From NCBI GenBank assembly GCA_934667105.1, contig CAKULG010000013.1, positions 17,326-81,325 on the forward strand: a DNA stretch of 64,000 nt. The letters run 5' to 3'. This document shows positions 16,108 to 24,157 of this stretch, one piece after another (the first letter of the stretch is position 1; every line of letters begins with the position of its first letter). The stretch is from an uncultured Clostridia bacterium (lineage in GTDB: Bacteria; Bacillota; Clostridia; Christensenellales; Aristaeellaceae). Made by a program: the position numbers and the translations under genes. The notes under the pieces are model-generated. The model was not told the origin of the DNA. It made no database searches and saw only the letters and a program-made list of their open reading frames with translations.

Positions 16108-16968
16108 TTAGAATTGCTTTTTCAATTGGTGGATGTACCAATCCACGCCGTCCGTTTCCGCGATGATGGTGCCGTCCCCGGAATACTGGATGGGCAGGGA
16201 GCGATACTTGGCCTGCCCGGCGGTTTTAGGGGTTTTGCCGCCGTAATTGGTGCAGAAGATATAGCCGGGATCCACCGCCGTGAGGAATTCCGTCACGAAG
16301 GGGGTGTGGCCGTGATGGGGCACCTTCACCACATCCGCCTTCAGCGCCTCGGCGGGCAGCGTTTTGAGGAAATATTTCTGCGCGTCCCCCGTAATATCGG
16401 CGCACAGCAGCAGCGCGCTGTCGCCGAATTCCACCCGGGTCAGCGCGGAGAGGGCGTTCACGGAGGTTCCCGCGTCCCAGCGATAGATGGTGAGGGCCGC
16501 CTCGCCCAGGGAGAGGGTATCGCCGTTTTTCAGCTGGCGATAGGGAATGCCGGATTTTTCGGCCTGCTTCACGGTGCGCTGCTGCAGGTTATTTTTGAAT
16601 TTCTCCGGGAAGGGGGAGAGAAATTCCTCCGCCGTCACGCCGTACTGCATCAGGCGGTACAGGCCGTCGATGTGGTCGTCGTGGGGATGGGTGGAGAAGA
16701 GGTATTTAAGCTGGCTGATATTCCGGGCGGCCAGCGCGTCCCGCAGCTTTTCCCGGTATTTATTGGAGCCGCCGTCGATCATCATGGCCTCGCCCCCGGC
16801 TTCCAGCAGCATGCAGTCGCTTTCGCCGGTGCGGAAAACCGTCAGGCGCATGAGATCGCGCTGGGCCCAATCGGCGGGAGCCTCCTGCTCCACATACACC
16901 TGGGCCTGAGCGGGCAGCGCGCCCAGCAGAGCAAGCAGCGTCAGCAGCAGGTAAAGAATTCGCTTCAT
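16108..16968 (-). CDS. Secreted MBL-fold hydrolase, ComEC C-terminal-like
   Basis: A 286-residue exported metallo-beta-lactamase-fold protein. It begins with a signal peptide (MKRILYLLLTLLALLGALPAQA) and then has the metal motif THPHDDHIDG, a DITGDAQKYFL segment and VPHHGH. The fold resembles the C-terminal domain of ComEC and the stand-alone ComEC-like hydrolases of Firmicutes, some of which are extracellular nucleases or phosphodiesterases. It follows the GNAT gene by 26 bases and its own GGAGG site, so it is probably co-transcribed with cysE-cysS. No clear terminator is seen between it and gdhA. Confidence 0.82.
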   Translation of the reverse strand: MKRILYLLLTLLALLGALPAQAQVYVEQEAPADWAQRDLMRLTVFRTGESDCMLLEAGGEAMMIDGGSNKYREKLRDALAARNISQLKYLFSTHPHDDHIDGLYRLMQYGVTAEEFLSPFPEKFKNNLQQRTVKQAEKSGIPYRQLKNGDTLSLGEAALTIYRWDAGTSVNALSALTRVEFGDSALLLCADITGDAQKYFLKTLPAEALKADVVKVPHHGHTPFVTEFLTAVDPGYIFCTNYGGKTPKTAGQAKYRSLPIQYSGDGTIIAETDGVDWYIHQLKKQF

Positions 16969-16994
16969 TTTCTTCCTCCGTTTTATGCAGATCG

Positions 16995-18125
16995 TCAGAA
17001 TTTATCCAGCGAGCCCAGGGAAAGCGGCAGCGGCAGCCAGGCGCGCAGGAGGGGATCATCCTCCAGCGCCAGCGCGCCGGGGGAGAAGAACAGCTGCACG
17101 GCCGCCTGGGGCGGCAGCGTGCGCTGGGCGGGGGTCTGGGTGGGGGATACCGCCGCGCCCGCGTCCGTCACCGTGATTTGGAAGCGGCCTTCTCCCTCAA
17201 TTTCAATCACCCGCTGGCCGGGGACCAGGGGGCGATAGCTGTGCTTGAATTGCAGCAGCTTTTCTAAGGTCTCCCGCCAGCGGAGCACCTGCATTTTGAA
17301 AGCGTCGCTCCATTGATAGCCCTCCGCTACGCCGCGCAGGAAGGCGATGCGCTCCCGTTCCCAATCGGCGACGGAGATCGCCGCTTTTTCATGGGTCTGC
17401 AAAAACGCCTTGAAGGCCCGGGGCAGATCCGCCTCGTTTTCCAGCAGCAGTTCGTGCAGGTAATCCTCCGTGGCGCACAGCGCGCCACGGAATTCCTGGG
17501 TTTCTGCGTCCAGGAGGGCGTAAGGCTGGGCCTGCCAGGAACATAGCGTGTCAAAAAGCGTTTCCCGGGCGCGGATGCAGCCGGCGATCTGGCGCTTATG
17601 CAGGGCGTGAATTTTCGAAAGCAGCGCCTCGTCCTCCGGGACGATTTCGCGCAGCGTCAGCCCGCCGGGCGTTTGTGCCAGAGCGTGGCGGGCGTTATCC
17701 CGGGTGACGGTGAATTGCATTTGGCAGCCGCCTGGCGCGAAGCCATAATAGCCGTAGCGCTGACGCTGGCCGCCCAGGGCCAGAACATCCAGCCCCTCCT
17801 CCCGGGCCCGGCGCAGCAGCAGCTCCATGCAGCCGCGCATGTGCCCCGCCCCGCGATCATAGGGATGCGCGGAAACCGAGCCGATATAGCCCACCCGCAG
17901 CGTTTCGCTTCCCGTCCGCAGCGTCAGGGGCAGCAGCCCCGCCGTGCCCCGGACGCGCCCGTTTTCCACCGCCACCGCGTGCAGCGCGGAAAAGCCGGGA
18001 TGGGTGTAAACCTTGGGCAGAAAGCGCTTGAAATCATGGGGACGGTAGGCCTGGCTGAAAACGAAATTGATAAAATCCAGAATGTCCGCTTCCTCCGCAG
18101 GAAGGGCAAAGCGATATTCCGCCAT
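16995..18125 (-). CDS. GNAT-family N-acetyltransferase (Eis-like)
   Basis: A 376-residue protein with an N-terminal GNAT domain; YIGSVSAHPYDRGAGHMRGCMELLLRRAREEG around 77-110 is the acetyl-CoA binding motif A region. A second acetyltransferase-like half and a C-terminal SCP2-like domain (about 290-376) follow. This three-part layout is that of the Eis family, whose members acetylate amines, aminoglycosides or proteins. The substrate is unknown. It follows cysS by 24 bases with an AAAGGAG site, in the same direction, and may be in the cysE-cysS transcript. Confidence 0.8.
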   Translation of the reverse strand: MAEYRFALPAEEADILDFINFVFSQAYRPHDFKRFLPKVYTHPGFSALHAVAVENGRVRGTAGLLPLTLRTGSETLRVGYIGSVSAHPYDRGAGHMRGCMELLLRRAREEGLDVLALGGQRQRYGYYGFAPGGCQMQFTVTRDNARHALAQTPGGLTLREIVPEDEALLSKIHALHKRQIAGCIRARETLFDTLCSWQAQPYALLDAETQEFRGALCATEDYLHELLLENEADLPRAFKAFLQTHEKAAISVADWERERIAFLRGVAEGYQWSDAFKMQVLRWRETLEKLLQFKHSYRPLVPGQRVIEIEGEGRFQITVTDAGAAVSPTQTPAQRTLPPQAAVQLFFSPGALALEDDPLLRAWLPLPLSLGSLDKF

Positions 18126-18149
18126 GGCGCGCTCCTTTCGTCCGGCCGC

Positions 18150-19547
18150 TCAGGCCTTGGCGATCTTCTGGCCCTGGGGCGTGTCCTCCACGGTGTAGCC
18201 CGCGGCCTTTAGCGCGTCCCGCAGCTCATCGCTCTTTTTCCAGTTCTTTTCCTTGCGGGCCTGGGCGCGTTCGTCCGCCAGGCGCTGAATTTCCTCAGGC
18301 AGGCCCTCCTCCGTCTTGCGGGAAAGCAGGCCCAGCACCCCCGACAGCTCCGAAAGGGTGGAAAGCGCCTTTTCCACGGCGGCCCGGGCGCTGTTTTCAT
18401 TGAGGGTCACGTTGGCGTCCTTCACGATCTCAAAGAGCGCCCCCAGAGCGTCGGCGGTGTTCAGATCGTCGTCCATGGCCGCGTCGAAGCGCTCCGCAGC
18501 GCCCTGCACCCGGCGCAGGAAGGCCTCCTCTGTCTCGGTGAGGGGCTGCTCCTTGGCGTTTTTCAGCAGAAAGCTCAGGTTGTCCCGGGCGGTATAGAGC
18601 CGCTGGAGGGAGGCGTGGGCCTGGGCGATCATTTCCCGGCTGAAATTGATGGGGCTGCGATATTGGGCGGAAAGCATGAACAAACGCACGTCCTCGGGCT
18701 CGTACTCCTTCAAAATATCCCGCACGGTGAAGAAATTCCCGGCGGATTTGCTCATTTTCTCGTTGTCGATATTAATAAAGCCGTTGTGCATCCAATAGCG
18801 GGCGAAGGGCTTGCCCGTGGCGCATTCGGATTGGGCCACCTCGTTTTCATGATGGGGGAACAGCAGATCCTTGCCGCCGCAATGAATATCGAAGGTTTCC
18901 CCCAGGTATTTCATGCTCATGGCGGAGCATTCGATGTGCCAGCCGGGGCGGCCCTTGCCCCAGGGGGAATCCCAGGCGGGCTCGCCGGGCTTCTGCGCCT
19001 TCCAAAGGGCGAAATCCGCCGGATTGCGCTTGCCGTCGTCCACGTCGATGCGGGCCCCGGCTTCCAGATCGTCCATGTTCTGGCCCGAGAGCTTGCCGTA
19101 GCCCGTATCCTTTTTCACATCGAAATAAACGTCGCCGTTCACTTCGTAGGCGTAGCCCTTATCCTGAAGCGTTTTCACCAGGCGGATAATTTCCCCGATA
19201 TGCTCGGTGGCCCGGGGATGCACGGTGGCCTTGCGGATGCCCAGGGCCCCCGCATCCTGATAGTATTCCCGGATAAAGCGATCGCCCAGTTCCTTCACCG
19301 TGATGCCCTCTTCCTGGGCGCGCTTAATCATTTTATCGTCGATGTCGGTGAAATTCTGCACGAAGGTCACTTCGTAGCCCCGGTGCTCCAGATACCGGCG
19401 CAGCACGTCGAAAACGATGAAGGGCCGGGCGTTGCCCACATGAAAATAATTGTATACCGTGGGGCCGCAGGCGTAAATGCTCGCCTTGCCGGGAACCAGG
19501 GGCACGAATTCTTCCTTTTTGCGGGTCTGGCTGTTGTAAATCTGCAT
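18150..19547 (-). CDS. cysS: Cysteine-tRNA ligase
   Basis: A 465-residue class I aminoacyl-tRNA synthetase charging tRNA-Cys. The zinc cysteine in YACGPTVYN, the HIGH-like FHVGNARPF, the GWHIECSAM zinc/substrate block and KMSKSAGNF are all present. Length and order are normal. It lies 15 bases after cysE, with GGGAGG 8 bases before ATG. The cysE-cysS pair is a well-known Firmicutes arrangement, often under a cysteine T-box, and a T-box-like leader is found upstream here. Confidence 0.97.
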   Translation of the reverse strand: MQIYNSQTRKKEEFVPLVPGKASIYACGPTVYNYFHVGNARPFIVFDVLRRYLEHRGYEVTFVQNFTDIDDKMIKRAQEEGITVKELGDRFIREYYQDAGALGIRKATVHPRATEHIGEIIRLVKTLQDKGYAYEVNGDVYFDVKKDTGYGKLSGQNMDDLEAGARIDVDDGKRNPADFALWKAQKPGEPAWDSPWGKGRPGWHIECSAMSMKYLGETFDIHCGGKDLLFPHHENEVAQSECATGKPFARYWMHNGFINIDNEKMSKSAGNFFTVRDILKEYEPEDVRLFMLSAQYRSPINFSREMIAQAHASLQRLYTARDNLSFLLKNAKEQPLTETEEAFLRRVQGAAERFDAAMDDDLNTADALGALFEIVKDANVTLNENSARAAVEKALSTLSELSGVLGLLSRKTEEGLPEEIQRLADERAQARKEKNWKKSDELRDALKAAGYTVEDTPQGQKIAKA

Positions 19548-19562
19548 GGCTGTTTCCTCCCT

Positions 19563-20294
19563 TTATCGGTTTCCTTTGTTTATTTCTTCATTATCAGCAT
19601 GGACGGGGGCCGCTCTGCGGCCGGGGCAATCCGCCGCCGGACAATCCAGGCAGCCCGCCCGGCGGGCGTGCTCGGTGAGCACCTGCTCCAATTGCACCAG
19701 CCGCCCGTAGAGCGCCTGAATTTTTTCCTGCATGGGATCGGGCAGATCGCCGTGGTTCAGATCGATTTCGGGGCGCTTGGCGGGCCCGCGCACAATGCGC
19801 CCGGGATTGCCCACCACGGTGCATTGATCGGGCACGTCCTTGAGCACCACGGCTCCCGCGCCCACCTTCACATGGTTGCCCAGCGTGATGGGGCCCAGCA
19901 CTTTGGCCCCCGCGCCCACCACCACGTCGTCGCCCAGGGTGGGATGGCGCTTGCCGGTATCTTTGCCCGTGCCCCCCAGGGTCACGCCCTGATAGAGGGT
20001 CACGTTGTTGCCCAGTACGGCGGTTTCGCCGATGACCACGCCGCTGCCGTGATCGATAAACAGCCCCTGGCCGATCACCGCGCCGGGATGAATATCGATG
20101 CCCGTGAGGCGCTTGGTGCGGGCGCTGATGAGCCGGGCCCAGAAAAAATGCCCCTTCTGATAGGCCCTGTGCGCCCGGCGATGCCGCCGCACCGCCCGAA
20201 AGCCCGGATAGCAGAAAAACACCTCCGCCTTGCTGTGAATGGCGGGATCCCGCGCCAGCACGGCGGCCACATCCTGCTTGAGCGTTTCAAACAT
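19563..20294 (-). CDS. cysE: Serine O-acetyltransferase
   Basis: A 243-residue enzyme making O-acetylserine, the precursor for cysteine. The N-terminal helical part and the left-handed beta-helix of hexapeptide repeats are clear (GIDIHPGAVIGQGLFIDHG, GETAVLGNNVTLYQGVTLGG, HPTLGDDVVVGAGAKVLG). It is the short Firmicutes form. The C-terminal tail carries a small cysteine cluster, C-x2-C-x5-C, in CLDCPAADCPG, beyond the region normally needed for catalysis. AGGAGGG lies 10 bases before ATG, directly after an attenuator-type terminator in the leader. Confidence 0.95.
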   Translation of the reverse strand: MFETLKQDVAAVLARDPAIHSKAEVFFCYPGFRAVRRHRRAHRAYQKGHFFWARLISARTKRLTGIDIHPGAVIGQGLFIDHGSGVVIGETAVLGNNVTLYQGVTLGGTGKDTGKRHPTLGDDVVVGAGAKVLGPITLGNHVKVGAGAVVLKDVPDQCTVVGNPGRIVRGPAKRPEIDLNHGDLPDPMQEKIQALYGRLVQLEQVLTEHARRAGCLDCPAADCPGRRAAPVHADNEEINKGNR

Positions 20295-20304
20295 GCGCGC
20301 CTTT

Positions 20305-20690
20305 CCCTCCTAAAAAAATAACATGCTTGTTCCTTTCAGAGAACAGCATGCCGCTTGAACATGCTTCTGAATTTGCTCGCCTGCGTTTTTTGCGTCCTTG
20401 CCAGCGCTTCCGCGCCTTCATGCCTTGATTTACAAATGGTAAACCGCTGGCCTTCATCCTTGAATTGCAGGCAAATCTGCGGGAAACTGCAGTCGTCTCA
20501 TTTCAGAAACAAGCTCTAAATCCACTCTTACTATCGCTGGATTCGCCTTAACGCGGCGCGACGGCACGGCATACTGCTTTTTCCGCCGTGCGGCTCCCGG
20601 GGGCACTGTCCGCGGCCGCCAGGCGCGCTTCCAACCGACGGCGCGCCTTCTCTTTCACGGCTAAATCGGGCTTTTTTCCCGTTCCTCACC
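20305..20690 (-). promoter_or_regulatory. T-box-like leader of cysE-cysS with attenuator
   Basis: A transcript starting near 20690 would carry a leader of nearly 400 nt. Read on the minus strand it has several T-box traits. There is an AGAGA element followed by a GGCGCGC/GCGCGCC hairpin with a GGTTGGAAG loop (about 20652-20619). A possible specifier TGC (Cys) sits in ACAGTGCCCCCGGGAGC, and a CAGTATGCCG...CCGCGTTA region resembles stem II. The classic AGGGTGGNACCGCG core is not found; two degenerate relatives (AAGGATGAAGGCCAGCGG and AAGGCATGAAGGCGCGG) are seen instead. A final terminator hairpin (20312-20352) competes with an AGCATG...CATGCT alternative. Identification is therefore partial. 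Confidence 0.5.
20312..20352 (-). terminator. Attenuator terminator in the cysE leader
   Basis: On the minus strand CATGCTGTTC pairs with GAACAAGCATG across the loop TCTGAAAG, then TTATTTTTTT. It ends immediately before the cysE ribosome binding site. An upstream AGCATG can pair with the left arm instead, giving the alternative antiterminated form. Confidence 0.75.
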
Positions 20691-20697
20691 GTTTCCT

Positions 20698-20726
20698 ATT
20701 ATATGTTTGGCCGGGAAAAATGTCAA
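20698..20726 (-). promoter_or_regulatory. Promoter of the cysE-cysS leader
   Basis: Consensus TTGACA (20726-20721) and TATAAT (20703-20698) with 17 bp spacing on the minus strand. Confidence 0.8.
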
Positions 20727-20804
20727 TCCCTCGGGGCGCGGGGAAAAGTAAATTCTTGACCGTAAAATTTTTGTGAAAATCAGACCGGGCGGCCCTCTTT
20801 CTCG

Positions 20805-20810
20805 TATAAT
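20805..20810 (+). promoter_or_regulatory. -10 element upstream of the sigma remnant
   Basis: TATAAT stands 46 bases before the ATG of the sigma-like remnant. There is no recognisable -35 at 17 bp, so any promoter here may be regulated or dead. Confidence 0.35.
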
Positions 20811-20855
20811 AAGTGAAAGGCCCTTTCAAAACCACAGGGAGCAGGGAGGACAGGC

Positions 20856-21101
20856 ATGACGGAACCGCAGGAAATGACCAGGGAGCGCTTCGTCGGGGCG
20901 GCGGAGGCCCTGTTTTCCCTGAAGGAGAATTTGCGGGTGTCGCTGCTGCTGCGGTATATGGAGGGGGACACCGGCGAAATCGCCGCGGCGCTGGGCCTGC
21001 CCGTTTCGCTGGTGAAAAAACAGGCTGTTTCGCGCCCGGCGGGCGCTGCAAAAAAGAATTCTGGAAAGCAGGGAGGAGGAGCGCGTATGGGAAACCAATG
21101 A
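20856..21101 (+). pseudogene. Sigma-70 region 4-like fragment, frameshifted
   Basis: The frame encodes 81 residues. The first 55 or so (SLKENLRVSLLLRYMEG, then GEIAAALGLPVSLVK) look like the region 4 helix-turn-helix of an extracytoplasmic-function sigma factor. After a run of six A at about 21017 the match continues only in another frame, which reads NRLFRARRALQKRILE, the normal continuation of such proteins. The remaining in-frame residues are nonsense. Regions 2 and the linker are absent, since the first ATG is close upstream. I read it as a decayed gene; slippage on the A-run cannot be excluded. Confidence 0.55.
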
Positions 21102-21455
21102 AGGGGCGCATGCCCGGCGCGGTGGCTCTGGCGCTTTCCGCCTGGCGGGAGGCGGGGGAAAGCCTGGCGCAGATGGAAAAGGAATACGGCTTCTAGGATG
21201 AATGGAGCCTGGAAAACAAGGCGCTGCTGGGCGCGCCCAACACGCTGCCCCGGGAGGATGAAATCGCTCCCGAGGAGGCGGTGGAGCGGGCCAAACGCAC
21301 CCTCATGGCTCAGGATTCCACCATCACCGAGGCGTATCTTTCCAACCAGACCGCCGAGGTGTATCTGCGGGAGGAAAGCCAGGCGGACGGAACCGTTACC
21401 CGGCGCTACACCGTCTATTTCGCGCCCCGGGATTTTCTTTTCCCGGCTTCAATAA
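21100..21455 (+). pseudogene. Remnant of a membrane/anti-sigma-type protein with in-frame amber stop
   Basis: Starting at the ATG that overlaps the end of the sigma fragment (ATGA), the frame reads MKGRMPGAVALALSAWREAG and stops at a TAG (21194-21196). It then continues in the same frame with DEWSLENKALLGAPNTLP and PEEAVERAKRTLMAQ. The continuation resembles the W-S-L-E-(D/N)-K-A plus EEA-x-x-x-A-K repeats found in large extracytoplasmic proteins of gut Clostridia encoded next to sigma factors. No intact domain remains. A promoter for the next operon starts inside its tail, at 21474. Confidence 0.45.
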
Positions 21456-21473
21456 AATTTGTTAGAAAACGGC

Positions 21474-21502
21474 TTGTAATTCAAAGTGCGCTATGCTATA
21501 AT
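21474..21502 (+). promoter_or_regulatory. Promoter of the rimP-nusA-infB operon
   Basis: TTGTAA (21474-21479), 17 bp, TATAAT (21497-21502). It is followed by about 300 bases of untranslated leader before rimP. Confidence 0.7.
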
Positions 21503-21808
21503 AATGTTGGCAATTGCTTTGCGCCTTTTTTTCGTCGAAAAGGCGGGAAAGGCCCCTTGGGCGGGCCGCGAAGGCAAGGGCAAGCCGCGCGGCGGCGCAT
21601 GGGGGTGAAAAGCAAGCGCTTTTCGCCTTTTCCCCGGAAGCGCAAAGAAAACGGCAATTTCTTCTGACAGAAAGAAGGGTTTAACGAAGAGTGGGAGCTG
21701 CGAAAGGCCAAGGGCGGAACGGGCGGTTTATTCCGTGTTCCCTCTTTTGGCGGATGTAGCGGTTTATTCCCGCTCTTTCTGTATTTTTTCAGGCAAAGGA
21801 GCAAGCGT
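21503..21808 (+). other. Long leader of the rimP-nusA operon
   Basis: No believable gene lies in these 306 bases. The leader holds AAAAGCGAAAAG-type hairpin material around 21605-21650 (AAGCGCTTTTCGCC...GGAAGCGC) and an AAGAGTGGGAGCTGCG stretch at about 21690. Long structured leaders before rimP/nusA are common and are used for autoregulation by NusA or for antitermination; I see no canonical riboswitch. Confidence 0.4.
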
Positions 21809-22288
21809 ATGCCCCCAAAAAACGCGAATCTGCAAAAGATTAACGCCATTTGCCAGCGCTGCGCCCAGGAATTGGGCTACGAGCTGTGCGACGCGGCGAT
21901 GGAAAAGGAGCCAGCAGGCCGATATCTTCGTATTTATATCGATCAGGAAAACGGCGTGACCCTGGACGATTGCGAACGGTATCACCGGGCGGTGCAGCCC
22001 AGGCTGGAGGATTTCGATTACGATTTCCTGGAGGTATGCTCCCCGGGCATCGACAGGCCGCTGAAATCCCAGCGGGATATTGAAAAATCCATTGGTCTGC
22101 TGGTGGAAGCGCGGCTGTATAAGCCCCTCAACGGCAGCAAGAGCATCCAGGGCATTTTAAAGGCCATGGATGAAAAGCATGTGGCGCTGCAAATCGGGGA
22201 AACCGAAATAGAAATTCCCCGGCAGGCGGCGGCCCAGGTTCGCCTGGTGCCCGATCTAAGCGCGCTGGACGGCGCGGAAGAAGAATGA
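21809..22288 (+). CDS. rimP: Ribosome maturation factor RimP
   Basis: A 159-residue protein needed for maturation of the 30S subunit. The N-terminal alpha/beta domain includes RYLRIYIDQENGVTLDDCERYHRAVQPRLE, the most conserved RimP stretch, followed by LEVCSPGIDRPL, and the C-terminal SH3-like barrel carries RQAAAQVRLVPDL. The AAAGGAG site is 8 bases before ATG. The stop overlaps the nusA start (ATGA). It is the first gene of the classic rimP-nusA-ylxR-ylxQ-infB-rbfA-nrnA-truB order. Confidence 0.95.
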   Translation: MPPKNANLQKINAICQRCAQELGYELCDAAMEKEPAGRYLRIYIDQENGVTLDDCERYHRAVQPRLEDFDYDFLEVCSPGIDRPLKSQRDIEKSIGLLVEARLYKPLNGSKSIQGILKAMDEKHVALQIGETEIEIPRQAAAQVRLVPDLSALDGAEEE

Positions 22289-23490
22289 ACAGAGAAAAGG
22301 CAGGAATGAGAGCAATGGCGGCACGAAAATCTGAAATGATGGATGCGATCGAGGCGCTGGCGAAGGCCAAGGATATCAGCGTGGATCAGATCGTCAGCGC
22401 GGTGGAGGAAGGCTGCAAGGCCGCTTACCGCAAATATGAAAAGCGGGGCGCGAATTCGCCCATGAACCTTTCCGTGGTCATCTCCCGGGAGCACGACGTG
22501 CAGATTTTCGCCCGGAAGGTGGTCGTGGAGACGGTGAGCGACGAAAGCCAGCAGATCTCTCTGGAGGACGCCCGCCGCCTTCGCCCCAATTACGAATTGG
22601 GCGATATCGTGGAAACCGACGTGACCCCCGCAGATTTCGGCCGCGTGGCCGCCCAGACCGCCAAGCAGGTGATGCTGCAGCGTTTGCGGGAGCTGGAGCG
22701 GGGCAAGATCTACGACGAATATATTGAAAAAGAAAATGAAATTCTCACCGGCATCGTGGAGCGGGTGGAGCCCAAGGCCGTGTATGTGGAACTGGGCCGC
22801 ACCGAGGGCGTGCTGGAAAGCAGCGAATTTATGCCCGGGGAGGAATACCGCCCCGGCGATCACATCAAGGTATACGTTCTGCAGGTGTACCGCAGCGGCA
22901 AGGAAGTGGGCCGCGCGCCCCAGGTGGCGGTGAGCCGCATTCATCCCGGCCTGGTGAAGCGCCTGTTTGAAATGGAAGTGCCTGAAATCGCCACGGGCGT
23001 GGTGCAGATCAAATCCATCGCCCGGGAGGCGGGCAGCCGCACCAAGATGGCCGTGGCCTCCTCCGACGCCATGATCGATCCCGTGGGCGCCTGCGTGGGC
23101 CCCCGGGGCAGTCGCGTGGATAAGGTGGTCAGCGAGCTGAAAAATGAAAAGATCGACATCATCAAATGGTCGGCCGATCCGGCGGAATTCGTGGCCAACG
23201 CCCTGAATCCCGCCCACGTCATCAGCGTGTTCGTATCCGATAAGGAAAAAATCTGCCGAGTGGTGGTGCCCGATACGCAGCTTTCCCTGGCCATCGGCAA
23301 GGAAGGGCAGAACGCGCGCCTGGCCGCCAAGCTGACGGGCTGGAAGATCGATATTAAATCCCAGACCCAGGTGGCCGAGCTGATGCGCCAGGAAATGCCC
23401 GAACTGCAGGAGGGGAACGGCCAGGTGATCGCCGATGCCGACGAGGCCGACGATTACGAAGCCCCCCTCACCGACGACGATATTGAATAA
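22285..23490 (+). CDS. nusA: Transcription termination/antitermination factor NusA
   Basis: A 401-residue NusA: N-terminal RNA polymerase-binding domain, S1 domain (ILTGIVERVEPKAVYVELGRTEG), and two KH domains with the GPRGSRVDKVV and SLAIGKEGQNARLAAKLTGW motifs. It lacks the C-terminal repeats of E. coli NusA, as usual for Firmicutes, and ends with an acidic tail. The annotated start overlaps the rimP stop; an internal ATG at 22315 (MAARKSEMMDAIEAL), with AGGA upstream, is a serious alternative and gives a more typical N-terminus. It influences pausing, intrinsic termination and folding of nascent RNA. Confidence 0.96.
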   Translation: MNREKAGMRAMAARKSEMMDAIEALAKAKDISVDQIVSAVEEGCKAAYRKYEKRGANSPMNLSVVISREHDVQIFARKVVVETVSDESQQISLEDARRLRPNYELGDIVETDVTPADFGRVAAQTAKQVMLQRLRELERGKIYDEYIEKENEILTGIVERVEPKAVYVELGRTEGVLESSEFMPGEEYRPGDHIKVYVLQVYRSGKEVGRAPQVAVSRIHPGLVKRLFEMEVPEIATGVVQIKSIAREAGSRTKMAVASSDAMIDPVGACVGPRGSRVDKVVSELKNEKIDIIKWSADPAEFVANALNPAHVISVFVSDKEKICRVVVPDTQLSLAIGKEGQNARLAAKLTGWKIDIKSQTQVAELMRQEMPELQEGNGQVIADADEADDYEAPLTDDDIE

Positions 23491-23505
23491 GCCGGGGGAT
23501 AGGGC

Positions 23506-23793
23506 ATGAAAGAAAAAAAGGTGCCCATGCGCATGTGCGTGGGCTGCCGGGAAATGAAGCCGAAAAAGGAGCTGCTGCGCGTGGTGCGCTCTCCCGAGGG
23601 CTCGCTGTCCGTGGACGCCACGGGGCGCAAGCCGGGCCGGGGTGCGTATGTGTGCCGCAGCGCGGAATGCCTGAAAAAGGCCATCCGGCAAAAGCAGCTG
23701 GAGCGCGCCTTTGAATGCGCCCTTCAGGATGAAGTGAAGGAAGCGCTGATGCGGGAATTACAGGCGCTGGAGGAAAACGGTGGCGAAGATTGA
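23506..23793 (+). CDS. rnpM: RNase P modulator RnpM (YlxR, DUF448)
   Basis: A 95-residue YlxR-family protein. The signature RMCVGCREMKPKKELLRVV near residues 9-27 and GRGAYVCRSAECLKKA are intact. The family binds RNA; in Bacillus YlxR interacts with RNase P RNA and modulates its activity. It lies 15 bases after nusA and overlaps ylxQ by 14 bases, so all are in one transcript. Confidence 0.92.
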   Translation: MKEKKVPMRMCVGCREMKPKKELLRVVRSPEGSLSVDATGRKPGRGAYVCRSAECLKKAIRQKQLERAFECALQDEVKEALMRELQALEENGGED

Positions 23794-24157
23794 AGGCCTG
23801 CTGGGGCTTGCCTGCCGGGCTGGGCAGATCACCCTGGGCGCGGAAATGGCGCTTCGGGAGATTCGGGCCGGGCGCGCCGGGCTGGCGCTGCTGGACGCGG
23901 ACGCGTCGGAGGGGACGCAGAAAAAAATCCGCGACGCATGCGCCTATCGCCAGGTTCCGCTGCATATTCTGCCAGGAGAGGCCCTTTCCCAGGCCTGCGG
24001 CCGGGAGGGCAGAATGGCGGGGGCGGTGAAGCCCGGAAAGCTGTGCGGGCAAATGCTCCTTCTTCTTTCTTCGGCGGAGCAATCCGCCGGGGAATGCAAT
24101 AAACATCATCAGCAAACGCAAAACAATGCCATGTGCGGGGGTGCAAGCGTCGAATGA
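23780..24157 (+). CDS. ylxQ: Ribosomal L7Ae-family protein YlxQ
   Basis: A 125-residue L7Ae/L30e/S12e fold protein, with LLGLACRAGQITLGAEMALREIRAGRAGLALLDADASEG at the start, which contains the expected kink-turn RNA-binding surface. It starts with GTG inside the end of rnpM and its stop overlaps the infB start (ATGA). The C-terminal 25 residues (after LLLLSSAEQ) have no family match and are Asn/Gln/His-rich; they may be unstructured. Confidence 0.88.
   Translation: MAKIEGLLGLACRAGQITLGAEMALREIRAGRAGLALLDADASEGTQKKIRDACAYRQVPLHILPGEALSQACGREGRMAGAVKPGKLCGQMLLLLSSAEQSAGECNKHHQQTQNNAMCGGASVE

Noticed and set aside
20305..20690. RNase P RNA or tmRNA as the identity of the long cysE leader
   Set aside because: None of the RNase P conserved blocks (such as GAGGAAAGTCC) nor a tRNA-like end was found, and the hairpin with T tract abuts the cysE ribosome binding site, fitting a cis leader better.
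21010..21025. Programmed frameshift in the sigma-like gene at the six-A run
   Set aside because: The gene lacks region 2 and the following frame has an amber stop, so decay is simpler; kept only as a possibility.
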